Of a stretch of DNA of 64,000 nucleotides, positions 56,130 to 64,000 are shown one piece after another. Position 1 is the stretch's first letter. Every line of letters starts with the position of its first letter. The stretch spans positions 175,698,912 to 175,762,911 of the forward strand of contig NC_073696.1 of assembly GCF_029784165.1 (NCBI RefSeq). Reading direction: 5' to 3'. Origin of the DNA: Wyeomyia smithii. Taxonomy: Eukaryota > Arthropoda > Insecta > Diptera > Culicidae. The notes beneath the pieces were generated by a model. It saw nothing but the letters and a program-made list of their open reading frames with translations. It had not been told where the DNA came from and did no database searches. The translations under genes and the position numbers were made by a program.

Positions 56130-57180
56130 AAATATATCTGAACTTGATAGAAATAACAAAGTCTGTAATATTCTTGACATGCCAGAATTATGAAAAGTAC
56201 AGAATTATATCGAATTTTGTTATCATACACCTAAATTTTCAAAACTGCATTATTTTAAAGCATGCTTATAACAAAATTTGTTATTCAATCGACAAAATAT
56301 TGCATATTCCAGCTAATTCTGATCTTTTTGTGCCATAAACCTTACGAAACTTGCTATAAACTTTAATAATCAGTAAGTAATTTTGATAGGAGTTTTGATA
56401 TTTTAACTATTAACGAGACCAAGTTTACAACACAAGTTGATACAAAAAGTTCGTAACTAAATATTAGGATTGGTTATAATCCAGATATTTTTGACTGACC
56501 GGGTATGTATCATTGTTTTTTTTTCCAATAACGTGTGACAATTTTGGAATTTTGGAATTATTATTATTCAACATAACTTAAAATTCCAAAGAAATCTTCA
56601 ATTGGACGACACTAAGGCAGATTCGTTGCTCAGGAACGTTTGTGATTTTTATCGTAATACAATTATGCTTTATCTGTCCAAAACACATACAACACAATAC
56701 ATCGGTATGTTGTTTGTGAAGAAATGAAATAAAAATGTTCTTCAAACATTCGTTCTGGTACTTATTTTTTGTAGTAACCAAACCACTGAACTTGAACCAT
56801 AATTTAGACAAGAAGAACGAAGTCGTTTTATTTTCATTACTTTGGCCGGTCTTCCAATATCTTCCTGGCGAATTGTTGTTGAGGTTTGCAGGATATAAAA
56901 CATAGTTGAAACCAAAAGATTTTTGCTTATAAAATAGTTTATACTGGGATTGTTTTGCCAAAGTTTTTGTGCAGTTCAGTTAAACCTGTACATTGCTCCT
57001 TTTTCCGACATCATTTTGAAAAGAACTGAGGATGCATAACTAAATCAAAAACTACTGGCATAAAGAGGAAAGAGAGAAAGCTTACATATACATATGTTGA
57101 TTACTCTATGAGCGAGTTTGTTGTTGAGTAAAAGAGCTTTGAAAAAAGTCCATTCCAAGAGAGGTGTCACCTGTTAAAAG
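56130..57180. other. No recognised gene
   Basis: A 127-codon minus frame (56961-56578) begins at TTG, has no early ATG and no recognisable domain. No other feature. Confidence 0.5.
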
Positions 57181-57259
57181 GTGTTACTCTATTCAGGTTA
57201 TGGCATTTTAATCATCCAAAAACCTCCACATGCCAAGTTTGGTTCCATATACTTGATTA

Positions 57260-57439
57260 GGGGCCATCCACATACCACGTGGAGGGCTTTGGTGGGGGGG
57301 AGGGGGAGGTGGGGGTATGTGTAATGACCACGGTCAATACAAAATTTTTAGAATTCATATGGGCACTTGTCCATGGAGAGGAAGGGGGGGGGGGGTAAAA
57401 ATCGATGAAAATCTGTCCACGTGGTATGTGGATGACCCC
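57260..57439. mobile_element. Harbinger-like MITE, GGGGCCATCCACATACCACG TIRs
   Basis: 180 bp with inverted ends GGGG[C/T]CATCCACATACCACG, flanked by TTA and TCA, a 3 bp target with one change. It splits a satellite unit between CTTGAT and GTACTCGAG. The truncated relative at 32570-32639 has an intact TTA at its end. Confidence 0.75.
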
Positions 57440-57673
57440 TCAGTACTCGAGTTGTACAGAAATTTGAGTTTCATTTGTATGAGAGCCCTCTCTTCCAGAA
57501 GAGGGGAAAGAAATGTCGAACCACCATGAACAATTTTCTTGCTCTCAAATACCTCAACATATCAAATTTGGTTCCATTTACTTGATTATTTCACTAGATG
57601 TGCGGAAACTCGTGTTTCGTTTGTGGGAAACCCCTTCCAGAAGAAGAGAGGGTGTCGAACCATTATGAAGTAT

Positions 57674-58169
57674 TTTTTTTTGTGTGGACCCCACTGTGAC
57701 CAGTAGTTGTTTGATCTATTGTGGCATTGTCCGGACGGTTTTGCTGTTTGCACATTTCTGTTTTTTTTTACCATTTTGCAGTGCTACTTATTGAGAAGTA
57801 ACCTGCTCCGTGTTATAGTGCTTTTTGTCTTCTCCTTCAGACTTAGTAACCTACTACCTTCTTTATTGTACTTTTTGTCTTCTCATTCAGATTTAGTAAC
57901 CTACTTTCTTCCTTATCGATTCTATCATATCCTCCTGCAAGCTTTCACTCTAACGGCGTAGACGTGCTATAGTCTATGATATTATCGAAGCTTTAGACGA
58001 GAGGTTATTAGAGAGAAGATTTTGTGTGGAAGAGCCTGAGAATAAACCCATACTTAAAGTCCTTTTTGCGAACGAATGGTTTGGTTCTACTAAGATTCGA
58101 ACCTATCACCATTCGCTTGTCAAAGTGGACTCTGTAACCTTGCGGCTATGAAGCTCGACAATGAAGTAT
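57674..58169 (-). mobile_element. Second tRNA-derived SINE type
   Basis: The minus strand shows a box A-like TAGCCGCAAGGTTA, about 35 nt, then box B GGTTCGAATCT, followed by an unrelated body and a poly(A) (T-run from 57674). ATGAAGTAT is duplicated (57665-57673, 58170-58178) and the satellite continues across. Internal short repeats of CTTTTTGTCTTCTC..TCAG..TTAGTAACCTAC lie near 57817-57905. It is not related to the Feilai-like copies. Confidence 0.65.
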
Positions 58170-58683
58170 ATGAAGTATTTGTTATCACTAAAAACATTCA
58201 CATGCCAAATTTAGTTTTGGTATTGGCTTGATTGGTTCTCCAGATTTATTGTGTTTCATTTGTATGGAACCCTTCTCTTACAAAAAGAGGGGTGTCAAAA
58301 CATTATGAACATATTTGTTCATTAAAAAAATTACCTTCCAAATTTTGTTCTATTCATTTGGTAAGTACTCGAGAAATGCAAAGGATTTGTGTTTTATTTG
58401 TATGGGACCCCTTCCTTCCAGAAGTGGAAGGGGCGTCGAACCATTATTGACATATTTGTTATCTCTAAAAACATCCGCATGCCAAGTTTGGTTTCATTTA
58501 CTTAGTTAGTTTTCGTGCAGAAATTTGTGTTTCATTTATATGAGACCCTTCCGTTCCAGAAGAGGGGAAGTTAGTCTCCTTTCTCGGCCTCTCAAACCCC
58601 TATATATAAAATTTCTCGTCGATCGGTTCAGTAGTTTTCAAGCATACAGACAGACAGACAGAGCTGCATTTTTATATCTTTAG

Positions 58684-59195
58684 ATTTGTTGCAAGGAAAC
58701 ATTTGGCCAGTGGTGGAGGGTGCCCCTTGAAAACCACAGTGCTATTCGCCAACAAAAGCTTCCTGCAACGGCCTCAGTCGATGGAACAGGATGCGGGAGA
58801 GAAATTTGTACACGGTATTGAGAAGTGGCTTTTTTGTAGATCGGGTATATGAGACCCTCCAACCAGCTCACAGTTTCAACATGATCCGATGAATGGCACG
58901 AAACAGCTGTTTGCTCCGGCTTTGCAAAGCTCGGTGGGAATGCCGCTCTTCTCAGCTGCCCCGCAGTTCTTCAGCTCTTTAACTGCTTTCTTCAATTCGT
59001 CCATGGTTGGTGGGTCCACAGCTTATCCATCATTCTCAACATCAACCTTGCTACTTTAGACGCCTCTGTCCTCCTCGTCGTTCAACAGCACACTAAAATG
59101 TTGATCCCAACGCCTGACCACCTGTGATCTATCGGTAATCAGGTTCCCCTCCCTGTCGTTGCACAGACACGTTTCTGTTCCCGATACGAGTAACC
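58684..59195 (-). pseudogene. RTE (JAM1-like) fragment
   Basis: The plus strand parallels 20357-20905 (GCAAGG.AAACATTTGG, TCCTGCAACGGCCTCAGTCG, TTTTGTAGATCGGG.ATATGA). On the minus strand it therefore encodes a fragment around LEGLIYPIYKK. Several indels; dead. Confidence 0.82.
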
Positions 59196-59542
59196 TTACT
59201 GTTTAATTCCTAATTTTATAATCAGCTGTGGAATTTGTCGACGCCTTTATCTTAATTTCGCGGGACAATTCAAATTGAGAATGAGAAGCAGATCATTACT
59301 AATTTCGGTAGTATGTAGTTTTAGTTTGTTTGGTTGATTCGATTTATACTTCGTTAATACTAGCAAGCTTTTATGTCACCAGCGCTACTGTTCCTATTTT
59401 GAGAACAATAGATATTAAGTGAATGAACTGAAGAATGGCTGTGTGTTTCAAGAGTACCTATAAAACACATCGCTTGATGAGGGCCGCTTGTTCTGTATAT
59501 TTGAAATAAATATATAAATTAACATTAGCAGTGGATCTAAAC

Positions 59543-59757
59543 CCTCCCAGCTGGTCTCGAGGTACGATGCTGGTCTAACAAGCCAGTCGTTGTAGGTTCG
59601 AGTCTCGGCTCGGGAAAAACTGTTAGTGTCAATAGGATCGTAGCGCTAGCCCCGCCACTGTCCTGTACACTTTACAGTTGGCTGCGAAGTCTGTGTAAAT
59701 AAAACAAAAGGTCGAGTTCCGAATCGGGATGTAGCACCAAGGCTTTGCTTTGCTTTT
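59543..59757 (+). mobile_element. Feilai-like SINE copy 4
   Basis: CAGCTGGTCTCGAGGTACG start, box B GGTTCGAGTCTCGGC, body CTAGCCCCGCCACTGTCC, tail GGCTTTGCTTTGCTTTTTAG. Full length, a few substitutions. Confidence 0.88.
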
Positions 59758-59889
59758 TAGTGGAACCTTTGAAAATATATATATGATAGTTAGTGTTACT
59801 TGGTCAAACACTGTATGAAGTCTTAGTTTCTAGGATGGAAAATAGTATGACAATATATTACTATTGTACACGTTCTTGTTTCGATTTAA

Positions 59890-60029
59890 CCCTCTAGTGC
59901 CCAAGTTAATTTCTAGACGGGCTTCGATAAAATCACTATGAATCATTATAAACACTTTTTAAGTATTTATTAAAGCTTTTCAAAACTTCGATTGTAGCCC
60001 GCCAAATGGCGGCATTGAGCACTAGAGGG
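59890..60029. mobile_element. piggyBac-like MITE, 140 bp
   Basis: TTAA on both sides (59886-59889, 60030-60033). The inverted ends CCCTCTAGTGC[C/T]CAA start with the CCCT of piggyBac termini. No coding. Confidence 0.85.
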
Positions 60030-60033
60030 TTAA

Positions 60034-63000
60034 AATATCAATCACCAAAGTGATTTTTCAATACCAAAAATCTAACTCTATGTGCGATCAAACATGCTAT
60101 TGTTGAAATTGCCTCCAAGTTTCAGATCTTTATCGCTATAATAAAATGAAATGACCGGGCGTACCAAGTCTTCCAGAAAAACACTGCAACGAAAACGAAG
60201 CACACTACATTTCGTAAGACTCTATGGGAAGTAAATTGCTGCACTAATTGGTGTGACATTCTGGCCAACAATTTCCTTATGCAGAACGCGACTCGCGCTG
60301 GCCTTACTTTCTGCAATACTGTGTCCTCTGCGGGCGCAAGGAAAGTCCGAATCCATTGTTGAAACCCAATGGCTTGGAACAAGCCCCAAAAAGAGGAGAG
60401 CTACACTACAGCAGTACATTTTATGGTTATAAATAAAATGGAATCACATTTGCCTCACCTTGCATTTACCGTTCCGCACGGTAATTTCTCGTTTGTCCTA
60501 GGACCTAGACGCAATACAATACAATACAACCGAGTCGTAGCTTAATGCAATAAAAACAAACTCATATTTACATTTCCTACAATTACCATATTATTGCCTC
60601 TACACAACTCAATCCGAGTCGCACACCCCGATCTGGTGCACTGTTCTTCGTTGTGGCAGGAATGCATTCAGTCAGTCAGTCAGTCAATGGTGGTGACTGT
60701 CGTTGGACTCAGATTGCAGGCTATTTACCGGCACATCTTTGTCTTCTTTTCCGCCAAACCAAAGGGTATTAATTTCCGCGGGGGAAACAGTGTCATTGGC
60801 CACCGCAGAAGCATGTACGAAATAAATATTATTGTTTTTATTTGCTTTTTGAACTTTTTTGTTCTACTTGTTTTAGTAGCCTGTGAAATTCACGTTTCCA
60901 AAGCGGGTTATGCAGTAAGGAGTTCATTGTACATTTATTTACTGGTTGGGTATTGCGCAGGCGATAGCGGACAGGGAGCAACTTCAAATATTTGAACATG
61001 AAACCGGCTTCGTGGTTTGTTTCGATTCATTACACTGGGTAAGCCAGTAACCAGTGAGTAGAAAAAAAAATCTTGGCTCAAGTCAGCACACTGAACACGT
61101 TCTAACAATCTGAGCACGTTGATCTTGTTGATCTAGCTAGAAATCGCCGCAGTTTTTCGCACCTTCGTTTCTGGCTTACCTTGATACGCTTTTAAAGTTG
61201 TCGTTATTCTTTCGTCTGGCACTAAGTATAGCTTAGCTGCCACAGACTGGCTCGCTGTGTAACCTATCGAGGGATAATAAAAGCCATTCCAAACCAGAAT
61301 CAGTGTCTCTCTGGGGAGATTTTCTGTCAAGATAAATCAGAAAGAGTGCTTTCAGCACTCACACTCTGTGTAAATAATATTGAATTATGTGCATTCGATG
61401 CTAGACAACAGAACGACGTGCACTCGAAGCATAGACGTCTACTATGAATGCAGTGCGTAAACTCTGTTTAGGGTAAAAGATTCTATATTCGGAACAGTAA
61501 CAGTTCAATTGTTGATTTTGGTTGCTTTCATAATTATAAACATTAATTATTGTCACTACTAAGGTAGAAATTGAAAACGGTCAGCAATGGCTAGCATCAT
61601 TGAGCATAGTTGACCATACTATTTGATTTCATAAAATCGTGTTCTACTCATACGGAGAGTAAATAAATCGGCCGAATAAAAACATGAAATACGGTTATTG
61701 TATTGCAGCTAGTAGTGGCAGACTTCTAATCGAAAAACGATCAACATCGCACTGCATGTTTATTTTTTACCGATTAGCCTGTTTTCAGGTATTTGAGGCC
61801 TACAAATAGCGGGTTCGGGAATTCAAACCCCCTCTGTATGATTGATAAATACCTGAGCAGTTTAATTTATAATAGCGTTTCAATCTAATTTGTGATAATT
61901 TCTGTGAAATTTATCAATATTTTCGGTTGGATTCGATCCGAACAACTGATAAAGTATCAATAATTATTTGCAGTCTCAGAAAAATATATTTAGAACTCCA
62001 CTCTTTCTAAACAAAAATCTGGCGCGCAGCCCACTGTGAGTAATTAATCGAAAACAAATTGTGTTATATTCGAATGGAACTTTCAGCATTACAAGGATTG
62101 ATATATTGATTAATTAACATCAAAATCAATATACACACAACCAGTATCGCAATTGTCCTGTAAGTCAATATAAGCTTGCAAAGTCTGACGACTTACAGTT
62201 CGCACCACTGGTTCACATGTATGTAACATGATTATGACGTAAACCTTTCTCAAAAACTGGACAGAAAACGATACCAGTCTCCAGTCAACTTCGAACCAAT
62301 GCATGTTACAACCAGACCATGTGTGGGTGGTGAACGAATCCAAAACAACCTATTGGCATAAATATCCACAGGGTCTTTCGACCAGCCTCCGGACACCGTT
62401 CAGTGGTTTTCCTCTCACGCTGCCAGCGGTGGGCTAAACCATCGAACCGCAACCTTCCGGAATGAATTTTATTAACACGTCCCGACTTGGCGTGGGTCTC
62501 ACAGGTTGGAGTGCTGCTGGATCAACAACAGCAACTTAAGGGAATCAATCATGTGAGGGATCGGATTCAGCCAGTGAACGTAAACTGGTTGGCGGTTTAT
62601 GTGGTGAAGATGAAGCGCGTTCGTGTGATATGAAGTGTGAAAAATGCTCGCTGATTTCGAAAGTGACATAAGTGATGTTGGGTTTGGGCCAGCGCATTTT
62701 GTAACCATTAGCTAAACCGGCTCAAGATTTGATTCGCACACGATCGCACAAAAAAAGCCACACACTTTTCCATATCCGGCTTGATTGAGATAAACCCTAG
62801 ACACACTCTGTCCCTGCTGGTGGATTGATCGATGGGTGACCGGATTCGCTATGCTTCCTCCGCTGATTCCGTTATTTGAGCGACCGGCAGGCGGAGGTGT
62901 GAGACCGTAAAGAGAAGCTGTCCGGGTGGATGATAATTAGATAAAACTGATCCGACCGAGTGGAGTCCGGTATGCAAATTAATGAAGTTAATTGACTTCT

Positions 63001-64000
63001 TTGGTATTCATCAATTCGATTACAAACCTGAATTAAGATTGCGAAAGCCTATTGAATAAATCAAAAAAATTTAAAGTTGACGTTCCTAATGAATGAGAAG
63101 CTATTAATATTATATATTCGTTATGATAAAAAAAAAACTATTCGAGCTGTTTAACACCGTTTATTTTTATCACATAGTCACGCAAACAACTGTCCCGCCA
63201 AATTTTATAATTCTTGACATGGGTCAACCGTCATAAACTGATTAATTTTCTTTCAACAACAGGGGTCGAACTAACGAATTTGACTTCTTTGATAGGAATT
63301 CTTCCAAATCACTCTCCAGTGCAGTAAATATTAAAGACGGTGTATTCTTTGTTTTTTTTTTTCCTCATCTATGGTGTATTCTTTGCTCAATAACCAAAAT
63401 GCCTGTGTCCCTGCTGTTTTGATGTGAAAGAATATACGAAAAGGGACTGCCCAAATCACCTGCACAATCCAGGCGCCTCTTGGATGTTTGAAGTAGAACC
63501 AAGCCTGAGCAGTCTGTATCGTATTTCCTAATCTAGCTAAATACTCCGAAGAGGCTTAACTTGTTTTCCGTTTTGTTACGTTCATTCGCTACTTTCAAAC
63601 GTTTCATTCCAGAAGCTTAGACCAATTTGCAATGAATCGGTTTATTTACTGACGAAAAGAATTTTAAACAAACATGGCTGTCAATTTTCTGGTCGTGTAG
63701 ATGTATGAAAATTTTCTAACAAATTAGATTTGGTGTGATTGAATCTCACTCAGAATGCTTTTTGAAAACCTTAATATGAACGTTTGAGACCGCCTCTTCA
63801 TAGCTTTAGAGAGCAATCCGTTGTGCATTTCTTTTGAAGTGAGCGCGCCCTAGTATCATAAAATGTATACATTTTTCCCCGTGATGTCCCAACACAAAAA
63901 TAGGACCTTCGTAACGAACAACAGTACTGCATACATCAGCCTGCTGGGAAACGGAATCCGTCGTACGTGCCGAAGGTCGCTTGGCTCGGCTCTCGGATGT
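60034..64000. other. No confident feature
   Basis: This region has more mixed composition and fewer repeats than the rest of the window. (TCAG)n occurs at 60670-60685. A minus frame beginning ATG at 60419 encodes a signal-peptide-like MYCCSVALLFLGLVPSHW and is followed by a possible donor AAA|GTAAGG near 60312. It could be a first coding exon, but nothing confirms it. From 62400 to 62960 there is repeat-free, GC-richer sequence without a recognisable frame. Confidence 0.4.

Larger units (their letters stand above)
57180..58683 (+). repeat. ~140 bp satellite array ending in the shared terminal module, copy 3
   Basis: Units are built from CATGCCAAATTTGGTTCCAT, TTACTTGATTAGTTCTCGAG, TTTGTGTTTCATTTGTATGGGA and CTTCCAGAAGAGGGG..GTCGAACCATTATGAA. 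Five or six units are visible. A MITE (57260-57439) and a SINE (57674-58169) were inserted into it. It terminates at 58570-58683 in CGTCGATCGGTTCAGTAG, CAGACAGACAGACAG and GCATTTTTATAT. Confidence 0.75.

Noticed and set aside
56578..56961. 127-codon minus frame
   Set aside because: Starts at TTG, lacks an early ATG, no domain.
57980..58165. Possible functional tRNA gene
   Set aside because: Box A and box B are present, but acceptor stems do not pair and the sequence is bounded by a duplication and poly(A); it is a SINE head.
60594..60995. 133-codon plus frame
   Set aside because: Starts at TTG, crosses a (TCAG)n repeat, no family recognised.

Overview
The window is AT-rich, repeat-dense, non-coding eukaryotic DNA. 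The repeats point to a culicine mosquito, probably Aedes: tRNA-derived SINEs of the Feilai type, non-LTR retrotransposons of the I (MosquI-like), LOA (Lian-like) and RTE (JAM1-like) clades, Tc1/mariner DD37E and DD34D fragments, and many MITEs with clean target duplications. These family names come from memory of the motifs, not from a search. No host protein-coding exon was recognised with confidence. The best host signal is a core promoter (Inr plus DPE) at 35925 on the + strand, followed by about 1 kb of leader and a strong splice donor at 36934/36935, which suggests the first non-coding exon of a gene with a very long intron.

Layout: 1-8485 holds a Jockey-type RT scrap, a hAT MITE (1527-2321), a SINE, a 305 bp MITE, a TA-flanked MITE inside a tandem repeat, and a 1 kb TA-flanked element (6855-7852). 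An inverted relative of that element lies at 15850-16657. Between them sits a complete Ty3/gypsy-type LTR retrotransposon (8491-14695) with 283 bp LTRs that appear identical and a GACTT target duplication. Its coding region is divided by two apparent spliceosomal introns, both phase 0. Its 5' leader carries six copies of a 20 bp motif. From 16935 to 21690 lies an old LOA-clade LINE (minus strand) split by an RTE-clade LINE (19172-21242) with a 13 bp target duplication. 22000-22500 is an AT-rich foldback region. 24490-32766 is one nested region: tandem satellites, a 7.3 kb element with inverted CATGA-rich ends, and inside that a second TIR element, a TTACGTAA MITE and a dead DD37E mariner.

33438-33670 is a pure (TA)n tract and 33723-34202 a pogo-like MITE. 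37180-40282 is a pogo-like element whose internal tandem array was hit by a 5'-truncated LOA LINE. 44871-50747 is a full-length I-clade LINE with two open reading frames, poly(A) and a 12-13 bp target duplication, inserted beside an LTR-type promoter fragment. 57180-59200 combines a ~140 bp satellite, a second SINE type, a Harbinger-like MITE and an RTE scrap. 59890-60029 is a piggyBac-like MITE. The last 4 kb hold no recognised feature.

The functional units are self-contained mobile elements. Two, the Ty3/gypsy element and the I-clade LINE, look intact enough to have moved recently. The rest are progressively decayed and nested, so the relative order of several insertions can be read directly from the target duplications.
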